Below the pieces are notes generated by a model that was not told the origin of the DNA, did not search any database, and worked only from the letters and a program-made list of their open reading frames with translations. 62,587 nucleotides of DNA from DASRDU01 sp035560235 (GTDB lineage Bacteria > Acidobacteriota > Blastocatellia > RBC074), in NCBI GenBank assembly GCA_035560235.1, contig DATMAG010000075.1, forward strand, positions 1-62,587. Direction: 5' to 3'. The position numbers and the translations under genes were made by a program. Shown in pieces: positions 6,522-15,401 of the stretch. Each line of letters starts with the position of its first letter. Position 1 is the stretch's first letter.

Positions 6522-8008
6522 CTGAACAGAACCAGAACAGTCCTGACTATATCAGTCTGGCTTATCAGCAGATGGCTCCGGCCTGGGCGCTGATCGAAGA
6601 CGTGTCCGGCGGACAGGACGCCATCAAAAGTCAGCAGCGGGTCTATCTGCCGCAGGAACCGGCAGAGAAGGATGAAATGTATCAGCGGCGCCTTCAGCGC
6701 TCGCTCTGGTGCGATCATTTCAATCCGACAGTCGAGGCGCTCACGGGAATGATCTTCAACAAGTCGCCGCAACTCGGCGATGATGTCCCACAGGCCATCA
6801 AATCTGATCTGGAAAACATTGATCTGAGCGGAACGCACTGGGCAGTGTTCGCGCAGGAAGTGGCTGACGCCGCGCTGCGCTTCGGTCACACGTTTATTGT
6901 CGTGGATTATCCGCAGGCCCTGCCTGAGAACGCGACAGCGGCGGATGAGCGGGCCGCCGGGCGGCGTCCGTTCTGGCTGCATTACCTGCCGCAGCAGGCC
7001 ATCAACTGGCGCATTCAGAACGTGCAGGGGCAGCAGGCGCTGACCAGAATCACGTTCAGGGAAACAATCCTTGAACCGTTCGGAGAGTTCGGGGAGCAGG
7101 AGATTACGCAATGGCGCGTCTGGTATCTGAACGAAGCGGGGCGCGCCGCCTGGCAGCTTTTCCGCGCGACAACGGGCCTTGATCATACAACGGCGATCCT
7201 TGACGCGGGATCAGGCGTGACGAGTCTGCGCAGGCTGCCTGTCGTCCCGGTTTACGGACACAAAAAAGGCTTTCTGCTCTCCGCGCCGCCGCTCAAGCCC
7301 CTGGCTGATCTCAATGTGACGCATTACCAGAGCGAAAGCGACCAGCGCAATATCCTGCACGTCACGCGCGTGCCGATTCTGGCCATCATCGGGACTGAGA
7401 TTGAAGAACTCACAGTGGGCGCGAACTCGATTCAGAACCTGCCGGAGCCAGGCTCGGATATGAAGTGGGTCGAACACAGCGGGGCTTCAATCGGAGCGGG
7501 GCGGCAGGATGTGCTTGACCTTGAAGCGCGGATGCTTCAGTTCGGCCTCGGAATGCTCGCGCCGGACGGAGCGCGCAGCCAGGTCACGGCGACACAGAGC
7601 CTGATTGAAGGAACGGCGCAGACCTCGAAGCTGACGCGCCTCGCGCGTTCGCTGCACGACGGCCTGGAAGCCGCGCTGTCGCTGCATGCTGAATACCGCA
7701 GCCTCGCTCAGGGCGGGTCAATCAGCTTCAGCGATAATTATCTGGGCCTGACGCTTGATCCGGCGCTGCTCGCGCAACTGGTGCAGATGGTCAGGGACGA
7801 TCAGCTTCCCGTGCAGACTGTCTGGCAGATTATGCTGAAGTTCGGTCAGCTGCCTGATGACTTCGATCCGGAACAGGCGCTGGCGCTGATTCTCGAAAAC
7901 AAAAAGAAACTGTCCGCCGCAATGCCTGTGCAGCCCGCTGCGCCTGTCGGCGGCCCGCTGCCCGCCCGCCGCGACGCGCTTCCGCCCGCGCCGACGCCTG
8001 CCGCCTGA
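6518..8008 (+). CDS. Portal protein (DUF4055-like)
   Basis: 496 residues. The N-terminal pattern (DYISLAYQQM ... W..I.DV..G, then a conserved Y-L-P and RRLQRSLWCDHFNPTVEALTGMIF) matches the DUF4055 family of phage portal proteins. Position between the large terminase and the scaffold supports this. The ring-forming portal sits at one capsid vertex and passes DNA. The last 35 residues are Pro/Ala-rich and probably disordered. Coupled to terL by a 4-base overlap. Confidence 0.85.
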   Translation: MTEQNQNSPDYISLAYQQMAPAWALIEDVSGGQDAIKSQQRVYLPQEPAEKDEMYQRRLQRSLWCDHFNPTVEALTGMIFNKSPQLGDDVPQAIKSDLENIDLSGTHWAVFAQEVADAALRFGHTFIVVDYPQALPENATAADERAAGRRPFWLHYLPQQAINWRIQNVQGQQALTRITFRETILEPFGEFGEQEITQWRVWYLNEAGRAAWQLFRATTGLDHTTAILDAGSGVTSLRRLPVVPVYGHKKGFLLSAPPLKPLADLNVTHYQSESDQRNILHVTRVPILAIIGTEIEELTVGANSIQNLPEPGSDMKWVEHSGASIGAGRQDVLDLEARMLQFGLGMLAPDGARSQVTATQSLIEGTAQTSKLTRLARSLHDGLEAALSLHAEYRSLAQGGSISFSDNYLGLTLDPALLAQLVQMVRDDQLPVQTVWQIMLKFGQLPDDFDPEQALALILENKKKLSAAMPVQPAAPVGGPLPARRDALPPAPTPAA

Positions 8009-8124
8009 ACTGAAAAATCAACAGCACAGCCTGAAGATAATCCGCCTGAAGCTGGCAATTCAGTCAGCTTCCGGTCGCCAGGCGGCTGTTGCACTGACAG
8101 TTCCAAAGCAAGGCAGAGGACACA

Positions 8125-8895
8125 ATGGCAATTGAATTTGAAGTGGATTCGCTCGATCAGGTCGAAGAATCCCTCCGGACGGCGTACACCGCAGACGGTG
8201 AGAGGTTCAGACTCGACCCGGACAAATACGCCGAACTGAAGGCCGAGGGCCTGAAACGCAAGAACAGGGAACTGATTGGCAAGCTCAATGCTTACAAACC
8301 GCAGCTTGAGCGCGCTGAGAAGTTCAAGGAAATCTCCGACGAGGATTTCGATCAGTTCATTGAGTGGCGTGAAGCGCAGGAGCAGGGCGGTCATAAGGGG
8401 AAACAGAACGGCGGCGATCCGCCGGTTGACCCGGCTGAACTGCGCAAGCTGCAAAAGTCTCTCGCCCAGCGGGAGAAAGAGGCCAAAGACGCGACCAGCC
8501 GGATTGGACAGCTTGAAAGCGAACTCAGTCACTACAAGCTGACAGTTCCGCTGCGCGACATTGCGCTCAGGGCGGGCGTGTTCGCTGAGGATCTTGATGT
8601 CGTGATGCTTGAAACGCAGAAACGTTTCCGCCTCGACGACAAGGGCCGCATCGTCGTGCTGGACGATGACGGCGACGTTTCCGATGTGACGCCGGAAAAG
8701 TTCTTCACGGAGATTTACAAAGAGAAACGCCCGAAGTTCTTCGCGGCCAGCGATGCAGCAGGCAGCGGCGCAACTCCGGGCAATCGTTCACCAGGCATTG
8801 CCAGCAAAAAGCGCAGTGAAATGACGGTGGCTGAAAAGTCCGCCTTCATCGAGAAACACGGCTACGAAAAGTATCTGGATTTGCCTGAGAAGTAA
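8125..8895 (+). CDS. Capsid scaffolding protein
   Basis: 256 residues, acidic and helical, with coiled coil at about 30-140 (RNRELIGKLNAYKPQLERAE; LAQREKEAKDATSRIGQLES). The C-terminal segment is basic and helical (SKKRSEMTVAEKSAFIEKHG), the usual capsid-binding part of scaffolds. Position immediately before the major capsid gene is diagnostic. A ribosome-binding site GCAGAGGA precedes the ATG. The 116 bases upstream hold no gene. Confidence 0.8.
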   Translation: MAIEFEVDSLDQVEESLRTAYTADGERFRLDPDKYAELKAEGLKRKNRELIGKLNAYKPQLERAEKFKEISDEDFDQFIEWREAQEQGGHKGKQNGGDPPVDPAELRKLQKSLAQREKEAKDATSRIGQLESELSHYKLTVPLRDIALRAGVFAEDLDVVMLETQKRFRLDDKGRIVVLDDDGDVSDVTPEKFFTEIYKEKRPKFFAASDAAGSGATPGNRSPGIASKKRSEMTVAEKSAFIEKHGYEKYLDLPEK

Positions 8896-8931
8896 TCACA
8901 ACCGCAGCGCACTGCTGCACCAGGAGACTTT

Positions 8932-9909
8932 ATGGCGATTGGAACTGCCACTGATTTCAAAATCTACCCTGACCAGTTTTTCGGCGGGATGGTCGAAACG
9001 CTGGAACAGAACGTGGACGCCTTCAATCAGGCATCCGGCGGTGCGTTGCGCCTGATTACGCAGCGCAAGAAGGGCCACTTCGAGCAGGAGAGCTTTATCA
9101 AAAAGCTCAGCGGTCTGATCTCGCGCCGCGACATCAGTTCGACGGCGGCAGTTGCTGACAACAAGCTCGCGCAGGATGAAATCGTCGGAGTGAAGATCAA
9201 CCGGCGCATCGGCCCGGTTGCCGAAACAATGGACGCCTTCCGCAAGATTCAGGTGCCGCCTGATCAGTTCAGCTTCCTGCTCGGTCAGCAGATCGGGCCG
9301 GAAATCGCTGCCGACTTCGTCAATACCGGCCTGCTCGCGCTGGAAGCCGCGCTGGAAAACGTCGCCGGAGTCTTTTATGACCACTCAGGCGTCGGCGCAG
9401 GCACGATCACGCAGAGCGGTCTGGTCAACGGGCTGGCGAAGTTCGGCGATGCCTCGACCCGCGTCAAAGCCTGGGTGATGCACTCCAAACCGTACTTCGA
9501 TCTGATGCAGGATCTGATCACGAACAAGCTCTACGAGAACACGGGCATCGTCGTGTTTGAAGGCAGCGTGGCGACGCTCAACCGCCCGACCATCGTGATT
9601 GACAGCCCCTCGCTGCTCAAAACCGGAACGCCGAACACATACCGCATTCTCGGCCTTGTTGACGGCGCGATGGAAGTGGCTGAATCGGAGGAACGCTCGG
9701 TGGTTTCAGACACCATCACTGGTCAGGAAAACCTCGTCGTGCGGATTCAGGGCGAACACGCTTACAACCTGAAGCTGAAGGGCTTCAAGTGGGACACTGC
9801 CGGTGGCGGCGTCAATCCGACCGATGCGGCGCTCTCGACTGGCGCGAACTGGATCAACGTGATGGCCGACGTGAAGAGCCTCGGCGGGATCGTGATCAAG
9901 TGCAAGTAA
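8932..9909 (+). CDS. Major capsid protein
   Basis: 325 residues, the expected size and position for the main head protein, with GGAGA before the start. Capsid-like features include an N-terminal helical region, the QKKGHFEQESF-type loop, repeated references to self-assembly segments such as KAWVMHSKPYFDLMQDLITN, and a late beta-rich domain (TISTGQENLVVRIQGEHAYN-like). It belongs to the HK97-fold coat proteins by context and by its resemblance to other phage coat proteins. No protease gene is visible nearby. Confidence 0.85.
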   Translation: MAIGTATDFKIYPDQFFGGMVETLEQNVDAFNQASGGALRLITQRKKGHFEQESFIKKLSGLISRRDISSTAAVADNKLAQDEIVGVKINRRIGPVAETMDAFRKIQVPPDQFSFLLGQQIGPEIAADFVNTGLLALEAALENVAGVFYDHSGVGAGTITQSGLVNGLAKFGDASTRVKAWVMHSKPYFDLMQDLITNKLYENTGIVVFEGSVATLNRPTIVIDSPSLLKTGTPNTYRILGLVDGAMEVAESEERSVVSDTITGQENLVVRIQGEHAYNLKLKGFKWDTAGGGVNPTDAALSTGANWINVMADVKSLGGIVIKCK

Positions 9910-9925
9910 GAACTGTTTGAACGGG

Positions 9926-9956
9926 CTGCTGCGCGCATTGCCGCGTGCAGCAGCCT
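9926..9956 (+). promoter_or_regulatory. Hairpin after capsid gene
   Basis: GGCTGCTGC pairs with GCAGCAGCC around a 13-base loop, with no T-run. It could stabilise the capsid mRNA or attenuate read-through into connector genes. No terminator function is implied. Confidence 0.4.
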
Positions 9957-9968
9957 GCGGCGGTCATT

Positions 9969-10235
9969 ATGCGAATCATCTGTTACGCCGGAAACGAAAC
10001 CCTGCCCGAACTGAAATCGCTGGCGCTCAAACGCTGGCCTGATGCCGCGCTGATGCCGCGCAACGTCGCTTATTACAAAGGTGAGATTGAAGACTGTGAC
10101 GGCGTCGCAGTTCACCAGTCTGTGTCTGAGGAAGTGACCGCACGGATCACTGAGAACTATTCGGGCGCGGGCGTGGTCTGTGAAGTTCTGGCCGCAGAGA
10201 AACCAAAGAATCGCAAGACTGAACAGGAGAAGTAG
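9969..10235 (+). CDS. Small phage head-region protein
   Basis: 88 residues from the ATG at 9969. A start at 9945 would add eight residues but lies in the hairpin. The fold looks alpha/beta (MRIICYAGNE, GVAVHQSVSEEVTARITENY, GAGVVCEVLAAE) with a Lys-rich tail. Unrecognised. The place between the capsid and connector genes suggests a head decoration or completion role. Its stop overlaps the next GTG start. Confidence 0.6.
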   Translation: MRIICYAGNETLPELKSLALKRWPDAALMPRNVAYYKGEIEDCDGVAVHQSVSEEVTARITENYSGAGVVCEVLAAEKPKNRKTEQEK

Positions 10236-10654
10236 TGCCGCTCGTCACGATCAGTCAGTTGCGCGCCAGCTTCGGGCTGGATGAGTCAGTGCCGGATGAT
10301 CAGCTTGCGCTCTCCGTCAGCCGCGCCGAGGAGCAGATCAGAGCCTGGGCCGGTGATGAGGCGTATGCAGATGCGCAGCAGGCATCACCACAGGATGCCC
10401 TCAGGGCTTATGCGTTGCAGGACGCGGTGCGCTCGCTGGCCATTTATTACGCCCTGCCGAATCTGAGTCTGCGCATCGCCGGTGGAGTGGCTCAGGCAGT
10501 CTCGATGCCTGGCGGGTACTCAGTCAGCGATCTGTCACCTTCAGAACTGCGGCGCAGGCGTGCTGATTATCTGGCAGCGGCGCGTCAGGCCGTCAGGCCG
10601 TACCTCATTGACGGAGCCAGTCTTTCCAGCGCCGGAATCATCATTCGCGCCTGA
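10235..10654 (+). CDS. Head-tail connector/adaptor protein
   Basis: 139 residues starting at GTG. Helical, with the pattern of phage head-completion adaptors: an N-terminal DDQLALSVSRAEEQIRAWAG helix, an ALQDAVRSLAIYYALPN helix and a C-terminal strand. The position after the capsid fits gp6/gp15-like adaptors that bind the portal. Assignment is by size, order and fold impression. Confidence 0.65.
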   Translation: MPLVTISQLRASFGLDESVPDDQLALSVSRAEEQIRAWAGDEAYADAQQASPQDALRAYALQDAVRSLAIYYALPNLSLRIAGGVAQAVSMPGGYSVSDLSPSELRRRRADYLAAARQAVRPYLIDGASLSSAGIIIRA

Positions 10655-10659
10655 AGCAG

Positions 10660-11271
10660 ATGAAAACCATCAGCCGCACAGCCCTGGCACTGATTGAGCA
10701 TTCCCGCCGAATGGCCTGCGGCGCGCAGGCTGAACTCATTCTCGAAAACTTCTCCGAAGAATTCGGTTTTACCGAAATCGGCAGGCTGCAGAAGTTCTGG
10801 ACGAAAGCCGACGTGCGCAACGAGGCCTCGGGACAGCCGGAAATTCAGGTGCTGGTCTTCGATCACGGCAATGTCGCGGCGCTTCTGACTTCGCCCGACT
10901 TCGGCGGTGTCGTCTTTCAGGGAGTCCGGTACGAAAAGAGCCGCCCTGTCTCGAAGCAGCCCGGCAACCCTGATGTGTGGGAGATTCGCTGCCAGCCGAT
11001 TGCGCGCGAAGCCGTGACGGTGGGAGCGACACCGGCGCTCTACTCTGAAACATCGCCACTGCCGCCGACAATTGCCGGGGACGGATTCATTCACACACAG
11101 ATCGCAGCGGCCCCGCAGTGGATCATCAATCACAATCTCGGTTTTCAGCCTGCGATTGAGCTGTTCGACTCAGCCGGTCAGGAGATTGACGCCGACGTGA
11201 TTCACGTTTCGATCAATCAGGCCATCGCTTATTTCAATGTGCCGGTCGCAGGCCGCGCCCGCTGCACGTGA
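10660..11271 (+). CDS. Phage structural protein with fibre-like C-terminal domain
   Basis: 203 residues. The N-terminal 110 residues are unrecognised and beta-rich. The last 60 residues (QWIINHNLGFQPAIELFDSA; DVIHVSINQAIAYFNVPVAG) have the W-x-I-x-H-x-L-G pattern of small beta domains in phage tail fibres and appendages. Presence within the head/neck cluster suggests a neck or whisker appendage. It is followed by a strong AGGAGG for the next gene. Confidence 0.6.
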   Translation: MKTISRTALALIEHSRRMACGAQAELILENFSEEFGFTEIGRLQKFWTKADVRNEASGQPEIQVLVFDHGNVAALLTSPDFGGVVFQGVRYEKSRPVSKQPGNPDVWEIRCQPIAREAVTVGATPALYSETSPLPPTIAGDGFIHTQIAAAPQWIINHNLGFQPAIELFDSAGQEIDADVIHVSINQAIAYFNVPVAGRARCT

Positions 11272-11284
11272 GGAGGACTTTTCG

Positions 11285-12076
11285 ATGTCACGCAAACAAT
11301 TCGCTGATCTTGATTTTCAGAGTGTTTCGCGCATTCGCAATCTGCCTGCGCCGCAGAATAACGACGAACCCGTCAGACTAACGGAACTCAATAACGCAAT
11401 TGAGGGACTCAAGCAGAAAGACCCGGCGGTTGTGGGGACGCAGGGAAATCTGAACCTCAGCAGCCCTGGCGCGACGATTGACGGAGTCACGCTGGCGTCA
11501 GGCAATCGCGTGCTGGTCAAGGCGCAGACGACACAAAGCGAAAACGGCCTTTACATCTGGAACGGTGCGGCAGTGGCAATGACACGCGCCGCCGATGCAA
11601 ACACGGCAGCGGAACTCAACGGCGCACTTGTTCCTGTCACCGGCGGCACGAACGCCGGAACCAACTGGCGGCAGACAGCAACTGTTACCACGCTCGGTTC
11701 GGACAATGTCACCTGGGCGCAGTTCGGCACGAGCGCCAGCCAGGCTACAGAAACCAGCGCAGGCGTTGCCGAACTGGCCACACAGGCTGAAACCGACACG
11801 GGCACTGACGATCTGCGCATCGTGACGCCGCTCAAGCTGACGAACTGGTCTGGCCGCAAGCGCAAGTTCACGGCGACATTTGGCGACGGCTCAGCCACGC
11901 AGTACGACCACACGCACAACTTCAATACCCGCGATGTGCAGGTCGCGGTCTATCGCAACAGCACGCCCTGGGATGATGTCGAGGTGGATGTTGAACGCCC
12001 CGACGCAAATACCGTGCGTGTGCGTTTTACTTCCGCGCCCGCCAGCAATGCGTACAACATTGTGATTATCGGATAG
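11285..12076 (+). CDS. Phage appendage / tail-fibre-like protein
   Basis: 263 residues from the ATG at 11285, chosen because GAGGAGG lies nine bases upstream; an upstream start at 11237 lacks one. The middle (QGNLNLSSPGATIDGVTLAS, RVLVKAQTTQSENGLYIWNG) is the repeat-like domain found in phage fibre and gp53-like proteins. ATETSAGVAELATQAETDTG is the classic tail-fibre helix. The C-terminus (YDHTHNFNTRDVQVAVYRNS) is again the small beta domain of the previous protein. Likely a neck whisker or side fibre. Confidence 0.7.
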   Translation: MSRKQFADLDFQSVSRIRNLPAPQNNDEPVRLTELNNAIEGLKQKDPAVVGTQGNLNLSSPGATIDGVTLASGNRVLVKAQTTQSENGLYIWNGAAVAMTRAADANTAAELNGALVPVTGGTNAGTNWRQTATVTTLGSDNVTWAQFGTSASQATETSAGVAELATQAETDTGTDDLRIVTPLKLTNWSGRKRKFTATFGDGSATQYDHTHNFNTRDVQVAVYRNSTPWDDVEVDVERPDANTVRVRFTSAPASNAYNIVIIG

Positions 12077-12082
12077 CTCCGT

Positions 12083-12847
12083 ATGGCGAAAACTTCGCTT
12101 GTTCCGCTTGTGCTGCCAGCCAATGACGGAAACGAAAACAATAACAACGCGGCAACAACTGCCTTCGTCCGAAGCTGGGTTAATTCGGTTTATCCGGGCT
12201 GGAAGCGGGCGAGCGAATGGGTGCTGTTCGATGACTTTCTGAATGCGGCCACAGGTTCGGTCCTGGCTGCAGCTCAGTCAGGCACTGGCGCAGGCGCTTC
12301 GGTCGGGCAGTCAGATGCCAGTCATCCGGGTCTGCTGACGCTTTCGACCGGCACGACTGCGACGGGACGCGCCGGTGTGCTGAGCGGTGCTTCGATCATT
12401 CGCTTCGGCGGCGGACTGATTACGCTCGAAATCCTGCTCAATATCGCTGCTCTGAGCAATGCCACTGACCGTTACATCATTCGCGCCGGGCTGATTGATT
12501 CGATCTCGGCGGACGCTGTGGATGGGGCATATTTTGAATACGACGAATCCACGAGTCCGAACTGGCGCACCTGTACTGCCAGTAACAGCACCAGAACGAA
12601 AACGAACAGCAGCCAGGCCGTTCAGACGGGCTGGCACAAGCTGAGACTGGATGTATACTCGGACGGTTCCGGGGTTGACTACTACTACGATGGCAGTTAT
12701 CTGCGGTCTGAAACAACCAGCATCCCGACGGCTGCCGGGCGCGAAACGGGAATCGGGATCTGGATTGCCAAGAGTGTGGGAATCACAGCGCGCACGGTTG
12801 ATGTGGACTATGTTCATCTGCGCCAGACCTTCGGCGCGACACGCTGA
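12083..12847 (+). CDS. Phage appendage protein with lectin-like domain
   Basis: 254 residues. The opening has an NNNNAATTAFV motif common at fibre tips, and the remainder (DDFLNAATG; GYYFEYDES-like; WHKLRLDVYSDGSGVDYYYD; ETGIGIWIAKSVG) has the jelly-roll pattern of concanavalin/LamG-like lectins. Probably forms part of a virion appendage that binds sugars. It follows the preceding fibre-like gene by six bases in the same operon. Confidence 0.6.
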   Translation: MAKTSLVPLVLPANDGNENNNNAATTAFVRSWVNSVYPGWKRASEWVLFDDFLNAATGSVLAAAQSGTGAGASVGQSDASHPGLLTLSTGTTATGRAGVLSGASIIRFGGGLITLEILLNIAALSNATDRYIIRAGLIDSISADAVDGAYFEYDESTSPNWRTCTASNSTRTKTNSSQAVQTGWHKLRLDVYSDGSGVDYYYDGSYLRSETTSIPTAAGRETGIGIWIAKSVGITARTVDVDYVHLRQTFGATR

Positions 12848-13366
12848 GTGTTTCCGGCTTCTATGCTCAACGCAGCTTACGATATTCAGGGCGAAGAGAA
12901 GTTCGAGCGGGCAATCAGACTGCTCTACGATTCTTTCCGCGATTTCAGAAGGCTGTGGCCACAGGTTGCAAATGAGTTTTACCGGATCGAACGAGAGCAG
13001 TTCAATTCGCAGGGCGCAGGCGGCGCGTCCGGCGCCTGGCGCGAGCTTTCACCCGGTTATGAAAAGTACAAGGCTGTCAAACATCCAGGCAAGCCGATTC
13101 TTCAGGCGTCCGGTCATCTGAAGGAATCGCTCACTGATCCGACGAACAAGGATCACGTCTTTCGGATGACCGAAGATTCGCTGATCCTCGGCACGACTGA
13201 TCCGGTCGGGCAGTATCACCAGAAAGGAACCGACCGGCTGCCGCAGCGGAAAATCTTCGACCTGACCGATGACGACAAGCGACGCCTGCGCGATGTGGCC
13301 CGCAGGGAATTTCAGCGCGTGGCGCTCGAACTGAAATTTGAAATCATCGGCTTTGACGGATTCTGA
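12848..13366 (+). CDS. Phage virion morphogenesis / neck protein
   Basis: 172 residues from GTG at 12848; the ATG at 12863 is an alternative. The segment GAWRELSPGYEKYKAVKHPG with ILQASGHLKESL matches the phage virion morphogenesis (gpG/Phage_tail_S-like, HK97 gp10-like) family, in which W-x-x-L/S-P-x-Y and L-x-x-S-G-x-L are conserved. These proteins act at the head-tail joint. Confidence 0.75.
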   Translation: MFPASMLNAAYDIQGEEKFERAIRLLYDSFRDFRRLWPQVANEFYRIEREQFNSQGAGGASGAWRELSPGYEKYKAVKHPGKPILQASGHLKESLTDPTNKDHVFRMTEDSLILGTTDPVGQYHQKGTDRLPQRKIFDLTDDDKRRLRDVARREFQRVALELKFEIIGFDGF

Positions 13367-13368
13367 GT

Positions 13369-13875
13369 ATGCCCTTTCAACCGCGATTCAATGCAAAGTT
13401 CATTCGCCCGATCCGCGACAACCTGATTGCGCTCGTCAAAGCCAGCGGGCGCGCGGCGCTCGATGCGGCAGGCGCAGACCTCACAACGCCGCTGCCTGAT
13501 TTCAAAATGCATGCCAAATCGCGCCGGAAGAACACACAGTATCCATTCCTCGGCATCTTCGGCGAACGCACCACGATCAGCGAAGGCGACGATCACATCA
13601 GCGAGCAGCACGAATTCACGGTTGAAATCGCCCTGCTCGGCTCAGACCCGGAAGAACTCTCAGAACGCACCGAACGTTACGTTGAGGCTGTTGATTCGAT
13701 CATCCGCAGCGCCAGCGACGCCGAAATCACACAGGGGCTGTCGCTTCAGCGCAACCGCGCCGGATGGGAGGTCACCGCTCACGATTACGACCGCATCCGG
13801 GAAAGCACAATCAGGGAAGGACAGTATCTGCAACTCGCGCAGCTGCGCGTGGTCGTGCAGATCAGAGAGGCCTGA
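13369..13875 (+). CDS. Tail terminator-like protein
   Basis: 168 residues, alpha/beta, with strands such as TISEGDDHISEQHEFTVEIA and AQLRVVVQI around a helix SERTERYVEAVDSIIR. This order and length fit tail terminator (gpU/gp17-like) proteins that stop tail-tube growth and join the tail to the head. It sits between the neck protein and the tail tube gene, as expected. No specific motif proves it. Confidence 0.6.
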   Translation: MPFQPRFNAKFIRPIRDNLIALVKASGRAALDAAGADLTTPLPDFKMHAKSRRKNTQYPFLGIFGERTTISEGDDHISEQHEFTVEIALLGSDPEELSERTERYVEAVDSIIRSASDAEITQGLSLQRNRAGWEVTAHDYDRIRESTIREGQYLQLAQLRVVVQIREA

Positions 13876-13939
13876 GCGGGCTGGAAAAATTGACCAGATT
13901 GTTGTTTAATTCGCAGCAACTGGCAGCGGAAATTTCCTT

Positions 13940-14074
13940 ATGGCTGAGGACGCTGCCGAATTCGACGGAGCCGAAAGGCTCCGTTTTACTTTGCCCGCCT
14001 GTTCCCCGCGAAAAATCAAGCCTGCCATCCCTTCAGAATCGCGCCGTCGCCGGGCATCCGGCGCTTACCGGTAA
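13940..14074 (+). other. Short ORF beginning MAEDAAEF, in dispersed element
   Basis: A 44-residue reading frame in the 220-base gap before the tail tube gene. Its start context TTATGGCTGAGGA and an internal GAAA-loop hairpin recur at 38.25 kb. The terminator at 13965-13988 lies inside it, so it may be a remnant rather than a gene. Confidence 0.3.
13965..13988 (+). terminator. Terminator before tail tube gene
   Basis: ACGGAGCC-GAAA-GGCTCCGT, an 8-bp perfect stem with a GAAA tetraloop, followed by TTTACTTT. It would end the head operon, so the tail operon probably has its own promoter downstream, although none is obvious. Confidence 0.65.
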
Positions 14075-14095
14075 TCTGCAACTGAGGGAGCAACA

Positions 14096-14728
14096 ATGAA
14101 TCCTGCATTCGATGTCTCGAAGATCACCAAAGGCCCGGCCAAAGCCTTCGCCGGTGTCACTGTGGATGTCAATGGCCGCGTGACGATGGACACCGACGGC
14201 ACTCCGCTGGCATCGGCCAATCCGAATGCTGTCGGCCTGGGGCTGTTCACGACCGACGGCAAGGCGTTCAGTGACAAGCCGAAGGGGTTTACTGATTCCG
14301 AAGCCGACGAACTCGCCAGCCCGTACCGGCGCATCGCTCAGGGCAGCAACATCACGCTCAAGGGAACGCTGCTGCAACTCGAAAACCTGCCCGTCATCGC
14401 CGCGCTGACGCCGGGAGCGGTTTACGAGTCGAGTTCAGGCCTTGAAGAGATCAGCAGCGGCGGCGCGCTCACCGTGTCGCATCACACCGTGCTGCTGGTC
14501 TGGCCTTCGTCAGAGCATCCGAACCATTACGTTCACCTGCTGCTGTACCGCGCCTTCAACAGCGCCGGGCTGGAATTCACGATCAAGCGCACCGAAGACG
14601 CAAAGATGCCGGTCGAATGGACTGGCGAGCCTGACACCAGCCGTCCCGACGGCAAAAACGTCTGGAAGCTGTGGCGCACGGTGCCTGCCGGACAGGAAAG
14701 CCCGGCAGTCAACTTCCAGATCACATAA
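14096..14728 (+). CDS. Major tail tube protein
   Basis: 210 residues. The mix of beta strands with an N-terminal FDVSKITKGPAKAFAGVTVD segment, a long central loop and a C-terminal WTGEPDTSRPDGKNVWKLWR region is like siphovirus tail tube subunits. Location after the tail terminator and before the chaperone and tape measure is the standard order. It polymerises around the tape measure to form the tail. A GAGGGAGCAACA Shine-Dalgarno precedes the ATG. Confidence 0.7.
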   Translation: MNPAFDVSKITKGPAKAFAGVTVDVNGRVTMDTDGTPLASANPNAVGLGLFTTDGKAFSDKPKGFTDSEADELASPYRRIAQGSNITLKGTLLQLENLPVIAALTPGAVYESSSGLEEISSGGALTVSHHTVLLVWPSSEHPNHYVHLLLYRAFNSAGLEFTIKRTEDAKMPVEWTGEPDTSRPDGKNVWKLWRTVPAGQESPAVNFQIT

Positions 14729-14735
14729 TTCCGGC

Positions 14736-14768
14736 CACTGACCACTGACCACTGACCACCGATCACTG
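14736..14768. repeat. Three tandem ACTGACC units
   Basis: A 7-base unit ACTGACC occurs three times in tandem, followed by a degenerate copy (ACCGATCACTG), directly upstream of the tail chaperone ATG. Such tracts are widespread in bacterial genomes; no function is evident. Confidence 0.6.
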
Positions 14769-15401
14769 ATGGACAAGTCTGCTCTCCAGTCTGATCCGCG
14801 GATTCGCGCCTGGCTCGCCGGGCGCGGCATTCCTTCTGACGATGAACGTCACGGCATCGAAGTTCTGACGCGAAATTCAGGGTGCGCTCCAGTCGTCCTG
14901 CAGTCGGGCAGGCGGGCGCTGCTGCGGCGCGTTGACTGGCAGCTCTGGCTGATCTGGGGCCGGTTGCCGCAGTTCTTCACCAGTCTTGTGGCCCAGGCCC
15001 AGCGCGAAAAACTGTCGAAGGAAGAAGCAGAGCAGCGCGCGGCGCAGATGGAGCGTCAGATGTCGGACGACGAGAAGATGAACGCCCTGCTGTTTCAGCG
15101 CGATGTGGTGAAACACAGTTTTGTTCTGCCGCGTCTCGAATTCGACGGGCAGCCGCCCTTCAGTCTCGATCCGATGGATCTGTCGGTTGATGAATTCAAC
15201 GAGGTCTTTCTGTGGCAGTGCAACGGCGCGCCGGATGTGGCGATCCGCATGCGCGAAGGGGAGGTGACGGTTGACGCCGTCCGCCGCTTTCGTGACGGCG
15301 GACGAGGGCAATTACCTGCTGACGCTGGCCGCAATGTGCCGGAGTTTCGGTCTGAGGCCGAGCGCCGAACTCGGCATCGCCGAAAAAAGCGTCGCCGTTG
15401 A
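14769..15401 (+). CDS. Tail assembly chaperone
   Basis: 210 residues between the tail tube and tape measure genes, where tail assembly chaperones lie. The helical middle (TSLVAQAQREKLSKEEAEQR) and LDPMDLSVDEFNEVFLWQCN fit a gpG-like protein that holds the tape measure during tail assembly. The C-terminal 35 residues are very basic (RTRHRRKKRRR) and overlap the next gene. An in-frame A-AAA-AAG heptamer lies at 15383-15389, but the -1 frame closes quickly and the next real frame is +1. Confidence 0.6.
   Translation: MDKSALQSDPRIRAWLAGRGIPSDDERHGIEVLTRNSGCAPVVLQSGRRALLRRVDWQLWLIWGRLPQFFTSLVAQAQREKLSKEEAEQRAAQMERQMSDDEKMNALLFQRDVVKHSFVLPRLEFDGQPPFSLDPMDLSVDEFNEVFLWQCNGAPDVAIRMREGEVTVDAVRRFRDGGRGQLPADAGRNVPEFRSEAERRTRHRRKKRRR

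Noticed and set aside
15383..15389. A-AAA-AAG slippery heptamer for a -1 frameshift in the tail chaperone
   Set aside because: The -1 frame ends after about 28 codons without meaningful sequence; the real downstream frame is +1 and has its own strong ribosome-binding site.
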